Part shown: in pieces, positions 42,724 to 51,601 of the stretch | Layout: every line of letters starts with the position of its first letter | Position numbering within the stretch: position 1 is the stretch's first letter | Source: DATJPY01 sp035506135 | Lineage (GTDB): Bacteria > Myxococcota_A > UBA9160 > PR03 | DNA: 64,000 bases | Reading direction: 5' to 3' | NCBI GenBank assembly: GCA_035506135.1 | Contig: DATJPY010000014.1 | Location: 39,929 to 103,928, forward strand | The notes under the pieces: model-generated | What the model saw: the letters and a program-made list of their open reading frames with translations, nothing else | Database searches by the model: none | What the model was told of the DNA's origin: nothing | Translations under genes and position numbers: made by a program

Positions 42724-44046
42724 TCAGCCGAGCGCGCGGCCCCTCGTCTCCGGGAAGGTCCAGATCCATGCGGCGGCGAGCAGTGCGAAGAGCGCGGCGA
42801 GCGAGATGCCACCCGCGAGCCCGTAGCGGCCGGCGATCACCGCGATCGCGATCGGCGTCACGAACTGCACGCCGCGCGCCAGGTTGAACGCCGAGCCCAT
42901 CGCCGCGTTGCGAATCGCCGTCGGGAAGAGCTCGGCGAAGAGCGGCCCGAAGCCCGCGAACATCCCCGTCCCGAATCCGACCAGGAACATGAAGGCCAGC
43001 ACGAGCGCGGGACGACCAGCCACGGCGTCCCAGAAGAGCGTCGTCATCGCGAGCCCGACCGCCATCAGCACGGCGTAGATCGAGTACGCCGGGCGGCGGC
43101 CCCACCCGTCCGCAGCGAAGCCGAAGCTCGCGTAGCCGGCGAGACCCCCGCCCTGCGTGACCAGGATCCACCACGCCGACTTCGCCAGCGAGAAGTGCCG
43201 CTCCTCCTGGAGATAGCCCGGCAGCCACGAGTAGGTGAACCAGTACGCCGACATGGTGAAGATCGCGAGCACGAGCGACCTCGCGAAGAGCCCGCGGTGC
43301 TCGAGCGAGAGCAGCGCGCGGAGCGGAGACTCGCCGCCGCGACCCTCGAGCGCGCGGCTACGGTCCGCGAGCCAGAGGTCGGACTCCGGGAGCGTGCGGC
43401 GGATCGCTACGACGAGCAGCGCTGGCAGCACCGAGACGAAGAAGCAGGCGCGCCAGCCGATGCGCGGCTCCAGGAAGCCGCCGACTGCGGAGGCCAGCGC
43501 GATCCCGACCGGCGCGCCCGTCTGCATGAAGGCAGAGTGCCGCGCGCGCTGTCCGGGCGGGAAGCTCTCGCACACGTAGGTCTGCCCGGCCGCCCACTCG
43601 CCGCCGACGCCGAGGCCCGTGAGCACGCGGAACACGAGCAGGCTGCCGACGCCCTGTGCGAAGCCGCAAGCGAACGTGCCCGCGCTGTAGGTGAGGATCG
43701 TCCACTGCAGGACGGTCCGGCGGCCGTGGCGGTCGGACACGAAGCCGAAGAGCACGCCGCCGGCGGCGGTCGCGGCGAGCGACGTGCCGAGCACGAGCGA
43801 GAGCTCGAGGCGCGAGAGCGCCAGCTCTTGTCCGATCGGGATCAGGAGGAAGGAGTAGAGGATGAGGTCGTAGAAATCGAAGACCCAGCCCGCCCACGAG
43901 AGGAGCAGGATCCGGTAGTGGACGGCCGACGGGCGCTCGTGCTCGCTGAGGAGCCTGGACGCCACGGAGGGATTCGCGCTTCGCGCGAGGCCTCGGCCAA
44001 GCGCCGAACGCCTTGCTGCGTGCGCCCGCGGCTCACGGCGCCACAT
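42724..44046 (-). CDS. MFS transporter (metabolite:H+ symporter type)
   Basis: A major-facilitator protein with 12 helices. Motif A is in GFVSDRHGRRTVLQW and a motif of the same type recurs at GFAADGWGRRPAYS; LTGLGVGGEWAAGQTYVCE resembles sialate/aromatic-acid symporters. Two starts are possible: ATG 44046, with GAGG upstream and overlapping the YjbQ stop by 14 bp, or GTG 43965 just before the first helix but with no ribosome binding site. The former adds 27 basic residues of doubtful coding quality. Confidence 0.82.
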   Translation of the reverse strand: MWRREPRAHAARRSALGRGLARSANPSVASRLLSEHERPSAVHYRILLLSWAGWVFDFYDLILYSFLLIPIGQELALSRLELSLVLGTSLAATAAGGVLFGFVSDRHGRRTVLQWTILTYSAGTFACGFAQGVGSLLVFRVLTGLGVGGEWAAGQTYVCESFPPGQRARHSAFMQTGAPVGIALASAVGGFLEPRIGWRACFFVSVLPALLVVAIRRTLPESDLWLADRSRALEGRGGESPLRALLSLEHRGLFARSLVLAIFTMSAYWFTYSWLPGYLQEERHFSLAKSAWWILVTQGGGLAGYASFGFAADGWGRRPAYSIYAVLMAVGLAMTTLFWDAVAGRPALVLAFMFLVGFGTGMFAGFGPLFAELFPTAIRNAAMGSAFNLARGVQFVTPIAIAVIAGRYGLAGGISLAALFALLAAAWIWTFPETRGRALG

Positions 44047-44455
44047 GCACCACCACCTCGCGCACGCTCCCGCGCCTCCGGTGCTCCCAGAGGTAGATCC
44101 CCTGCCAGGCGCCGAGCACGAGCCGGCCTTCGGCGATCGGGATCGAGAGCGAGACGGCACCGAGCGCCGCCTTGATGTGCGAGGGGATGTCGTCGGGGCC
44201 TTCGGTGGTGTGCGTATAGAGCGGATCGCCTTCGGGTACGAGGCGGTCGAGCCACGCCTCGAGGTCGCGCTTCGCGGAGGGGTCGGCGTTCTCCTGGATC
44301 ACGAGGCTCGCCGAGGTGTGGCGCACGAAGACCGTGCAGAGGCCCTCGTCGATGCCGGCGTCGGCCACGACCGCCTGCACCTCCGAGGTGATCTCTCGCA
44401 GTCCCTGGCCGTGCGTACGGATCTCGAGCCATCCGATGCGCCGCCGCTCGCCCAC
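44033..44455 (-). CDS. YjbQ family protein (UPF0047)
   Basis: A 140-residue UPF0047 protein with the diagnostic FVRHTSASLVIQENADPS (about 43-60), the YTHTTEGPDDIPSHIK active-site region and LGAWQGIYLWEHR. Members show weak thiamine-phosphate synthase activity in vitro; the physiological role is unclear. The GTG start lies at 44455. It is likely co-transcribed with the MFS gene downstream. Confidence 0.9.
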   Translation of the reverse strand: MGERRRIGWLEIRTHGQGLREITSEVQAVVADAGIDEGLCTVFVRHTSASLVIQENADPSAKRDLEAWLDRLVPEGDPLYTHTTEGPDDIPSHIKAALGAVSLSIPIAEGRLVLGAWQGIYLWEHRRRGSVREVVVHVAP

Positions 44456-44619
44456 GGGAGCAGCCTACAAGACAGCGTCCGTGCGCGTCGAGTGGGCCGT
44501 CCGCTCCTCCCTGCGGCGCCGCGGCATCCACCGCCGCCGTACTCCGTATCGTGTATTCTGGATGGGCTCTCCGGGGCGTCTGTTCGGGACGCGCGTGTCT
44601 CGAGACGCGGAGGTCGCCG

Positions 44620-45521
44620 ATGCGCCGCGCTCCCGCCCGCCTCCTGGTCGCCCTGCTCGCAACCATCGCGCTCGAGCCCAAGGCCGCGCGGGCGGCTACA
44701 CCAACGCGCTCTCCACCGATCCGAACCTCATCTCGATCGATCCGGACGGCAATCAGTTCATCGTCGGGATGAACTCATCCTCCCCCGGCCTGCTCGTCGA
44801 CGGCGCGCGCGGAATCGCCGTGAGCCCCATTGCGGGCCACAAGTTCGTGGTCCGCGCCTTCTACGTCGCGGCCTTCCATGGATTGTGGCGCGTGGATCAG
44901 ACGATCTCGGTGATCTTCCACGACTTCGAGATCAGCGCGAGCGCGACGTCGCTCGGCGCGCAGCCCGCGCCGTACGACACCGGAAGCGAGGTCGGCAACT
45001 TCGCCACGATCCGCGACGAAGGCGACGGGACGCTCGACCTCCTGGTCGCCCCGGAGAACGCGGTCCTGTACTACAACGGCGGGCTCGGCACGTTCGTCGA
45101 CACACCGCTGATCTCGGGCTTCGGCGTGACCAGATGTGCCTACTCCCAGGACGCAGGCCTCGTGGTGCTCTCGGGATCCCCCTCTCAGGGCCAGGCCGGC
45201 GTGTTCTATTCGGGAACCGAGATCGACTCGACGCCGGTGCCGATCGCCGTCGGCGGCGACGTCGCCGCTCCGGGCCCTCCCGTCGTGGCGCTTCCTGGAG
45301 AGGGGAGCCCCGCGCCGTTCCCGGTCTACCTGGTCGCCGGCTCGAAGGTGGTGCGCGTCGACTCCGACGGCACGACGTCGGTCGCGGCCACCTTGCCGTT
45401 CTCGCTGACTGCGTACTTCGGGATCACCGCCTACGCGCCCGAGCCGGACGCGACTCCGGTTGCCGCAGCGGTGACGCTCGGCTGGATTGCGATCCGATCG
45501 CGCCTTCGGCGCCGTCGCTAG
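44620..45521 (+). CDS. PEP-CTERM-like secreted protein with apparent frameshift
   Basis: The ATG at 44620 has GGAGG at spacing 5 and opens a signal peptide (MRRAPARLLVALLATIAL...AARA) in frame 1. The mature sequence (GGYTNALSTDPNLISIDPDG onward) lies in the adjacent frame from about 44691 to the TAG at 45519-45521. Loss of one base in the GCGCGGGCGGC run at about 44685-44697 would explain the break. The C-terminus (YAPEPDATPVAAAVTLGW then basic RSRLRRRR) is a PEP-CTERM-like sorting tail: PEP motif, hydrophobic helix, arginine cluster. Function unknown. Could be a real pseudogene or an assembly error. Confidence 0.6.
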
Positions 45522-45772
45522 TTGGCCTGCGGATGGCGCCCGCGGCGGGCCGCACCGGCGATCGTCAGCAGACCGATGCCGAAGACCAGCGCGCCGCCCG
45601 GCTCCGGGATCGCGGGATCGAGCCCACTCCAGGGCTTCGGGTCGATCTTGCCGGGACCGTTTCTCCAGTAGCCGAACGCGTTCCCGTTCGGCGCGGCCAG
45701 GGCCGCGGACGAGGCTGTCAGGGTCATCACGGTGAACACGAGCGCAGTGAGCGCGAGAGCTGCGAGCCTCAC
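45518..45772 (-). CDS. Small PEP-CTERM protein
   Basis: An 84-residue exported protein: signal peptide (about 1-27, ending ALAA), a short polar segment of about 25 residues (NAFGYWRNGPGKIDPKPW) and a C-terminal IPEPGGALVFGIGLLTIAGA helix with RRGRH. The PEP motif, helix and basic end are the exosortase-type sorting signal. Its stop overlaps the convergent stop of the preceding PEP-CTERM-like gene. It has almost no mature domain. Confidence 0.72.
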   Translation of the reverse strand: MRLAALALTALVFTVMTLTASSAALAAPNGNAFGYWRNGPGKIDPKPWSGLDPAIPEPGGALVFGIGLLTIAGAARRGRHPQAN

Positions 45773-45848
45773 GATGCGGTTCTCCTCGACCAGGGCCCCG
45801 AGCTTAGCCCATTCGCATGCGCCGACCAGCGTGCAGCGCGTCTCCGAC

Positions 45849-46904
45849 TCAAGATGGAGCCGTCTCGCCGACGCGTACGATCGTCCTGCCGGTGGTCTGC
45901 CGGTTGGCCATGGCTTCGACGGCGGCCGGCACGTCTTCGAAGGCGACGACGCGGCCGATCACGGGACGCACCTGCTTGCGCTGAACCAGCTCGACGATCT
46001 CGCGCATGATCGCCCTGCCCCGCTCGTCGGAAACGAAGTTCCAGCCCATTCCCTTCTTCATCATCTTCGCCACCGGCTCCGGGGCGTAGGCGAGGAGCAC
46101 GCCGCACAGATGGAGGTTCCCCATCATTACTGTCCGCGGCACGATCCACTTCTCGTCCGCCACGCTCTTGTCGGACGCGAAGCCCATCATCAGGTAGCGG
46201 CCGTCGTAGGCGGTGCAGCGCATGGACTTCTCCATCACGGCTGCGCCCACGTTGTCGAAGACGACGTCCACACCGGAGCCTCCGGTCGCCTGCATCACGA
46301 TCTCGGCGAAGTCGCTGCGCGCGTAGTCGATCGCGATCTCCGCGCCGAGCTCGCGGCAGAGCGCGAGCTTCTCCTCCGAGCTGGCGGTCGCGAAGACGCG
46401 GGCGCCGCGATGCACCGCGAGCTGCACCGCGGCCGAGCCGGAGCCCCCCGCGGCGGCGTGGATCAGCACGCTCTCGCCGGCGCGGAGCCTGGCGCGATCG
46501 AAGAGGCCGAGCCATGCGAGGTGGAACGGGAAGTAGAGAGCTGCCGCGTCGGGGAGCGGAATGGCCTCGGGCATCTCGAAGGCGGAGACGGCGGGGCAGA
46601 GCGCGTACTCGGCGTAGCCGCCGTGCGCGCCCTTGGTCATCGCGACGACGCGCCGCCCCTGGCACGCCTCCGCGCCCGGCCCGCAGGCGTCGACCACGCC
46701 CATCACCTCCATCCCGGGGCTGTAGGGCAGCTCGGGCCGCACCATCATGTTGCCGCCGGTGATCCGCTCGAGGTCGTTCAGGTTGAGGGGAATCGCCTGC
46801 ACGCGGACGCGGAGCTCGCCCGGCCCCGGCGTCGGGATCGGGACGTCGTCGAGCCGGAGCACCTCGCGCGGCTGGCCATAGCGATGCGTTCGCCACGCTC
46901 TCAT
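45849..46904 (-). CDS. NADPH:quinone oxidoreductase / zinc-type alcohol dehydrogenase family protein
   Basis: A 351-residue medium-chain dehydrogenase/reductase. The GroES-like N-terminus (about 25-135) lacks the catalytic-zinc cysteine/histidine set, and the Rossmann fold carries AAAGGSGSAAVQLAVHRGA (about 158-176), as in quinone oxidoreductases. Substrate unknown. It is 22 bp downstream of the aldo/keto reductase gene, with which it may be co-transcribed. Confidence 0.87.
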   Translation of the reverse strand: MRAWRTHRYGQPREVLRLDDVPIPTPGPGELRVRVQAIPLNLNDLERITGGNMMVRPELPYSPGMEVMGVVDACGPGAEACQGRRVVAMTKGAHGGYAEYALCPAVSAFEMPEAIPLPDAAALYFPFHLAWLGLFDRARLRAGESVLIHAAAGGSGSAAVQLAVHRGARVFATASSEEKLALCRELGAEIAIDYARSDFAEIVMQATGGSGVDVVFDNVGAAVMEKSMRCTAYDGRYLMMGFASDKSVADEKWIVPRTVMMGNLHLCGVLLAYAPEPVAKMMKKGMGWNFVSDERGRAIMREIVELVQRKQVRPVIGRVVAFEDVPAAVEAMANRQTTGRTIVRVGETAPS

Positions 46905-46926
46905 CGTTCCTCGCGCGCCCAGTCGA

Positions 46927-47868
46927 CTAGCTGTCGGCCTTCCGAGGGATGAACCCGGGGACTCCCGTCTCGACGACCTGGTTGAATCGATAGCGCGTCG
47001 CGATCCCCGCGATCTCTTTCATCGCGCTCTCCGGAAGGGGCGACACGTCGAAGCTCTCGCGGATGTGGTCCGCACTCTTCGAGGTCGTGAGGATGGCGGT
47101 GCCTCGCTGGATTCCCCAGGCGATACAGACCTGCGCGGCGGTCTTGCCGACTCCGGCGGCGACCTTCTTGATGACCTCGTCCTCGAGCAATCTCGGCTCG
47201 GAGGAGTGACCGAGCGCCGCGAACGCAAGCAGCACGGTCCCGGCTTCTCGGCAGGCCTCGAGCAGCTCCCATTGCGGGAGATAGGGGTGCGCCTCGACCT
47301 GTACGACCGCAGGACGGATTCTTGCAGAGCGATTGATTTCCTCGAGATGCACGAGACCCACATCCGACAAGCCGATTGCACGACACCTGCCCTCGTCCAC
47401 GAGGCGCTCCATGGCACCCCAGGTCTCGATCAAGGTCACGCCGTCGTCGTAGAGCGTCTTGCCATTCTCGTCTCTCGGATCCTGATCGTCGCCCGGTCGA
47501 AAGGCGAAGGGCGTATGGATCAGGTAGAGGTCGGCGTAGTCGAGGCGAAGAGCTCTCAGGCTGGCTTCGAACGCTGGCTTGACCCGCTCCGGCCGGTGAT
47601 TGTTGTTCCAGAGCTTCGTCGCAACGAAGAGATCGTCGCGCCGCACCCAGCCCTCTCGCAGCACACCTTGGATCGCCTCTCCCACGGCCTGCTCGTTTCG
47701 ATATCGCTCTGCGCAGTCGAATTGCCGAAAGCCGACTTCCAGAGCGGCTCGAGTCGCTCGCAACGTATCGCCCGGATCGGGGATCAAGGTGCCGAATCCG
47801 AGGGCAGGAATCCCTCGCCCGTTGTTCATCGAGATGCGTCTGGAACGAAGCTCGTCTTGCTCCCTCAT
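46927..47868 (-). CDS. Aldo/keto reductase
   Basis: A 313-residue AKR with the catalytic set: Asp/Tyr in FDCAERYRNEQAVGEAI, Lys in FVATKLWNNNHRP and His in DLYLIHTPFAF. The cofactor-binding end contains AILTTSKSADHI. The ATG at 47868 was chosen because GGAGAGG lies directly upstream; an ATG at 47829 is closer to the conserved MNNGRGIPALGFG start but has no ribosome binding site. Base composition here is slightly less GC-rich than in neighbouring genes. Confidence 0.9.
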   Translation of the reverse strand: MREQDELRSRRISMNNGRGIPALGFGTLIPDPGDTLRATRAALEVGFRQFDCAERYRNEQAVGEAIQGVLREGWVRRDDLFVATKLWNNNHRPERVKPAFEASLRALRLDYADLYLIHTPFAFRPGDDQDPRDENGKTLYDDGVTLIETWGAMERLVDEGRCRAIGLSDVGLVHLEEINRSARIRPAVVQVEAHPYLPQWELLEACREAGTVLLAFAALGHSSEPRLLEDEVIKKVAAGVGKTAAQVCIAWGIQRGTAILTTSKSADHIRESFDVSPLPESAMKEIAGIATRYRFNQVVETGVPGFIPRKADS

Positions 47869-47979
47869 CGCCTCTCCAGGCCCGCCCATTTTGTGCGCCA
47901 ACGCCGTGGCCGCCGCCTGCTTGATATCGCAATCCGGATTGCAGGTAGGTGTGCCCACGCGGGTGACGTGGCTACGTCT

Positions 47980-48056
47980 TGGTGCCCCCGGGCTGACTCG
48001 AACAGCCGACCAACGGTTTAGGAAACCGCTGCTCTATCCATCTGAGCTACGGGGGC
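47980..48056 (-). tRNA. tRNA-Arg (anticodon CCU)
   Basis: Read on the minus strand: 7-bp acceptor stem GCCCCCG/CGGGGGC, D-arm GCTC...GAGC, anticodon stem GCGGT/ACCGT around loop TTCCTAA (anticodon CCT), T-arm GGCTG TTCGAGT CAGCC, and an encoded ACCA 3' end. Folding is complete with no mismatch beyond one G-T pair at the end of the anticodon stem. Confidence 0.95.
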
Positions 48057-48239
48057 ACGAAGCCGCAAGCTACAGGACGGCGCGAAGCTGCGCCGAGGGC
48101 TGCCGTCGGTGCGTCCGCAGCGGCGATTCCGCGCGGGGGCCCCGAATTTGCCGCTTGCGACCCCCCGCAGGCTGCCACGGGCGACATCGCTTCGACTACT
48201 TCCCCTCGTCGGGGGGAAATCGAAAGCGAGGCCCAGACC

Positions 48240-48650
48240 ATGCGTGTTGTGTTGGCAGCGGCTGCGTTGCAGATCTTCTTCCTGGGCGCCACGGCGTCCG
48301 CGAACAAGCTCGAGGATGGACCCGGTCGAGGACCCTCGGTCTCGTTCGGTCATCACCGATTCGAGTCCGACTGGGTCGGCACGGACGTCGACAATCCGAT
48401 CCGAAGCTGGAAGACGAGCTTCAAGGGATCCGATTCTCCGGGCGACCTCGACCACCATGGCCGGTTCCACGGCTCCATGGGCGGCGACTACGACATGGGC
48501 TACGGAATGGGCAAGGACCGGGGATCGCATGAGAAGCAGATCTGCGCCGTCCCGGAGCCGACGACGCTCCCGCTCCTGGCCAGCGGCATCGCCGGGCTCG
48601 TGCTCTTCGGGCGGACGAAGCGCGGCGGACGGAGCGGGGCGGAGATCTAG
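48240..48650 (+). CDS. PEP-CTERM protein, Gly/Asp/His-rich
   Basis: A 136-residue exported protein: signal peptide (about 1-22), a polar Gly/Asp/His-rich segment (SPGDLDHHGRFHGSMGGDYD near 67-86) and the C-terminal VPEPTTLPLLASGIAGLVLF helix followed by GRTKRGGR. This is a canonical PEP-CTERM tail. GAGG precedes the ATG. The third such protein in 4 kb. No exosortase gene is in the window. Its stop overlaps that of a convergent hypothetical gene. Confidence 0.8.
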   Translation: MRVVLAAAALQIFFLGATASANKLEDGPGRGPSVSFGHHRFESDWVGTDVDNPIRSWKTSFKGSDSPGDLDHHGRFHGSMGGDYDMGYGMGKDRGSHEKQICAVPEPTTLPLLASGIAGLVLFGRTKRGGRSGAEI

Positions 48651-48931
48651 GCGTCGGGGTTGTTGCCGCCGACGACGGCCGCGCGGACGGCGTCGCCGGG
48701 AGACTTGAGGAGCCAGTCGTGCAGGACCGCGGTCACCTCGCCGGCCACCTCCCAGCAGTAGCAGCGCGATGCGCGCGGGTGGTCGATCAGTCTGAAGACG
48801 AGGACCTCGCCTTCCCAGACGACGGACCGGTCGACCACCTCGACGACGCGCTCGCGGCGCTCGAGCGCGGAGTCTGCGCCGTGGATGACCTTGATGACCT
48901 GCTGGAACTCCGGGATCGACATGTCGTTCAC
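48647..48931 (-). CDS. Hypothetical protein, 94 residues
   Basis: No family recognised. The sequence is mixed alpha/beta in character with no signal peptide or membrane helix and includes RVVEVVDRSVVWEGEVLVF and ASRCYCWEV. The ATG at 48931 starts MNDMSIPEFQQVIKV. It converges with the PEP-CTERM gene and lies downstream (same strand) of the SDR gene after about 116 bp. Confidence 0.55.
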   Translation of the reverse strand: MNDMSIPEFQQVIKVIHGADSALERRERVVEVVDRSVVWEGEVLVFRLIDHPRASRCYCWEVAGEVTAVLHDWLLKSPGDAVRAAVVGGNNPDA

Positions 48932-49047
48932 GGGTGACTCCGCGAGCGCGCCGGCCGCTCGGTGCAGGGGTGCCTCCGGCTGGAGCGATCAGCCTTCCAG
49001 ACCCTCGGCAGCGGCCCTCGGCTTACCCGCGCGGCTCGAGACCGAAA

Positions 49048-49803
49048 TCAGGCGTTCGTACCGCCATCCACCGTCAGGTTCGCTCCGGTGATGTAGGACG
49101 ACTCCGGGCTGGCGACGAAGGCAACGAGGGCGGCGACCTCGTCGACGCTTCCGTAGCGGCCGAGCGCCGTGTTCGCCTTCTGAGACACCGACCATTCCCC
49201 CGACGCGGGGTTCAGCTCCGTCTCGATCGGACCCGGCTGCACGCTGTTGACCGTGATGCCTCGGGCACCGACCTCTCTCGCCAGGCCCTGGGTAAACATC
49301 TTGACGGCTCCCTTGGTGGCCGCGTACGGAACGAGACCGGGCGTCATTACGCGCTCGCCCACGCAGGAGCCGATGGAGATGATCCGCCCCCCGTTCTTCA
49401 TGTGCTTGAGCGCGGCCTGCGTCGCGACGAAGACGCCGCGCACGTTGATGTCGACCAGGCGATCCAGCTCCTCGATCGAGTTCTCTTCGAACGGCTTGGG
49501 ATCGGCCGTGCCGGCATTGTTCACCAGGATGTCGAGGCGTCCAAACGCCGTGACGGTCGCCTCGACCGCAGCCTGGACGGCGCGGGCATCAGCCGCATCC
49601 GCTCGAATCGCGATGGCCTTCCTGCCGAAGCCCTCGAGCTTCTCGACGACGGACGCGGCGGCGTCTGCCCCTTTGGTGTAGGTCAAGGCGACGTCCGCTC
49701 CCTCTGCAGCGAGGCGCCTCGCAATGGCGGCGCCGATCCCACGCGAGCCACCGGTGACGAGAGCGACCTTGCCCGCGAGCCTCTGCCCGTTGCTGCTGCC
49801 CAT
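49048..49803 (-). CDS. Short-chain dehydrogenase/reductase (SDR)
   Basis: A 251-residue classical SDR of the 3-oxoacyl-ACP reductase type: cofactor motif TGGSRGIGAAIA (about 17-28), NNAG at about 95-98, catalytic serine in IISIGSCVGE, YxxxK in PYAATKGAVK and the C-terminal GANLTVDGGTNA. It has GGAAGGA upstream of the ATG. Substrate unknown. Confidence 0.92.
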   Translation of the reverse strand: MGSSNGQRLAGKVALVTGGSRGIGAAIARRLAAEGADVALTYTKGADAAASVVEKLEGFGRKAIAIRADAADARAVQAAVEATVTAFGRLDILVNNAGTADPKPFEENSIEELDRLVDINVRGVFVATQAALKHMKNGGRIISIGSCVGERVMTPGLVPYAATKGAVKMFTQGLAREVGARGITVNSVQPGPIETELNPASGEWSVSQKANTALGRYGSVDEVAALVAFVASPESSYITGANLTVDGGTNA

Positions 49804-49912
49804 GCGTCCTTCCTCTCTTGGTTTCGATCGGGGTAAAGAGAGAATCCACGCTCGAGATTACGAGAGGTCGACGCCGAAGAGAATTGCGCCGGCCCGCGCA
49901 CAGCCGCTGCGG

Positions 49913-50425
49913 TCAGCCGGCATCTTCCTCGAGCGTGAAGGCACGCAGCAGGCGGAGGAAGAGGACGCCCGCGAGGAGCAGGCCGAAGGCGAGGCACGCG
50001 AGGTAGACGGCCCCGCTCTGCGCGTCGAAGGCGCCGAGTGCGTTCGCCACCAGGACGGCGAGCGGCGCGCAGTTGGCGGCCGTCATCATCCAGCCGAGCC
50101 CGCGGCCGACCGGACCGCCCGCGGCGCGCATCGCCCGCACCCTGCGCGCGGCGCTCCAGGCGCCCGCGCCCCAGACGAGCGCGAACGCGAGGCTCAGCAG
50201 TCTCCACGCGGGAAGCGGCGACACGTCGAAGCGAGCCACCACGATCGGGATGATCGAGAAGGCCAGTACCATGAGCGCGAACTCGACCATGCGCCGCAGC
50301 CACGCGGCGGCGATGGCGCGCGGAACGCGCACGCGCTCCTGGGCGAGGACTGCGATCAGCCCCGAGAAGCCCGCGAAGGCGGCGGCAACCTGCGCGATCG
50401 TGAGCAGCGTGTCGGCTTCGGGCAC
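49913..50425 (-). CDS. Hypothetical membrane protein, 170 residues
   Basis: Four predicted membrane helices (about 8-26, 43-63, 75-95 and 115-160 in two parts) with arginine-rich cytoplasmic loops. No family was recognised. The start MPEADTLLTIAQVAAAFAGF places a helix at once. It stands between the SDR gene and a secreted hypothetical gene, same strand, without overlap. Confidence 0.65.
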   Translation of the reverse strand: MPEADTLLTIAQVAAAFAGFSGLIAVLAQERVRVPRAIAAAWLRRMVEFALMVLAFSIIPIVVARFDVSPLPAWRLLSLAFALVWGAGAWSAARRVRAMRAAGGPVGRGLGWMMTAANCAPLAVLVANALGAFDAQSGAVYLACLAFGLLLAGVLFLRLLRAFTLEEDAG

Positions 50426-50447
50426 GGCGGAGCGGCCGCGGACCGCC

Positions 50448-50978
50448 TCAGTTGGCGCTCTCGCCGTCCTGCTTGACCTCGTTCGGGTCGATGCCCAGCT
50501 CGCGCAGGTGCGCCGCGATCTCCTCCGGGGTGAGGCGGATCTGCACCATCTTGAGCAGGTACTTCGGCGGCCCGCTCTGGTCCTCGAACGAGAGCACCAC
50601 GGAGCGGTCCTTCGGAATCAGCGCGACCGCCTTGTCGAAGCCCTCCTTGGTGCCGGTCGTGTCGAGGCCGCCGCCCTTCGAAGCCTTGATGACGGTGCGC
50701 TTGAGCACGCTGCCCTCCGGCACCACCTGGAGCTCGATCACGTCGCCGCTCTTGATGTCGCTCGGCGGGTCGCCGGCGATGCCGCCGGTCCCGAAGCCGC
50801 CCGAGACCTTGGGGCTGGTGACCTTGACCTTGAAGATGTTCTTGGCCTGGTCGTAGTCGAGCAGCATGCCCTCGACGCCGTAGCGCTTGGCCTCGGCGGC
50901 GCGCACCGGACGAACGGCGGCGATCGAGAGGATGGCGAGGGCGGCGGCGAGAGCCAGGACGGGGCGCGCACGGGTCAT
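50448..50978 (-). CDS. Hypothetical exported protein, 176 residues
   Basis: Signal peptide about 1-27 (ending VRAAEA), then a soluble domain with a beta-rich start (KRYGVEGMLLDYDQAKNIFK), VIELQVVPEGSVLKRTVIKA and a helical end (TPEEIAAHLRELGIDPNE). The first part suggests a small beta-barrel like other DUF-type periplasmic proteins; no specific family is claimed. GGAG lies upstream of the ATG. Confidence 0.68.
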   Translation of the reverse strand: MTRARPVLALAAALAILSIAAVRPVRAAEAKRYGVEGMLLDYDQAKNIFKVKVTSPKVSGGFGTGGIAGDPPSDIKSGDVIELQVVPEGSVLKRTVIKASKGGGLDTTGTKEGFDKAVALIPKDRSVVLSFEDQSGPPKYLLKMVQIRLTPEEIAAHLRELGIDPNEVKQDGESAN

Positions 50979-51059
50979 CGGAATCTCCTCGTGATGAGCG
51001 TCCGGAGGCTAGCCGATGCGCGCGCGCTCCGAGCGGCAGACGGTGCCAGCGCCACCGCC

Positions 51060-51584
51060 CTAGAAGGGGAGCACCACGTTGACCCGCTCGACGCCGAGCC
51101 GCGGCCTGCCGCGAAGCGCGGTCAGCTCGATCAAGAAGGAGCAGCCCACCACGTCCGCGCCCGCCTGGCGGGCGAGGCGCACCGCGGCAGTCGCCGTGCC
51201 GCCCGTCGCGATCAGGTCGTCGACGATCAGCACCCTCTGGCCGGGCTTCACCGCGTCCCGGTGCATCTCCACGGTGTCGGTCCCGTACTCGAGGTCGTAG
51301 GTCACGCGGAGCGTCTGCCAGGGCAGCTTGCCCTGCTTGCGCACCAGGGTGAAGCCGGCGCCGAGCTCGATCGCCACCGGCGCACCCAGCACGAAGCCGC
51401 GCGACTCGATACCGAGCACCTGCTCGATGCCGTCGTCGCGGAAGGGCGCGGCGAGCGCGCGCACCGCGGCGGCCAGCGCGTGGCGGTCGCCGAGCAGCGG
51501 CGTCACGTCCCGGAACAGGATGCCGGGCTTCGGGAAGTCGGGGATGTCGCGGACGTAGCGGCGCAGGTCGAGGGTCTCGGGCAC
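51060..51584 (-). CDS. apt: Adenine phosphoribosyltransferase
   Basis: A 174-residue purine-salvage enzyme converting adenine and PRPP to AMP. Signatures: IPDFPKPGILFRDVTPLL (about 12-29), GIESRGFVLGAPVA, LVRKQGKLPWQT and the PRPP-binding loop VLIVDDLIATGGTA (about 117-130). The GTG at 51584 has AGGAG at spacing 5. It is 17 bp downstream of the LysM/M23 gene on the same strand. Confidence 0.95.
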   Translation of the reverse strand: MPETLDLRRYVRDIPDFPKPGILFRDVTPLLGDRHALAAAVRALAAPFRDDGIEQVLGIESRGFVLGAPVAIELGAGFTLVRKQGKLPWQTLRVTYDLEYGTDTVEMHRDAVKPGQRVLIVDDLIATGGTATAAVRLARQAGADVVGCSFLIELTALRGRPRLGVERVNVVLPF

Positions 51585-51601
51585 GAGGTCTCCTGGCTGG
51601 A

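Noticed and set aside
47980..48056. tRNA-Arg as an integration site for a mobile element
   Set aside because: No integrase and no direct repeat of the tRNA 3' end was seen on either side; the tRNA itself is intact.
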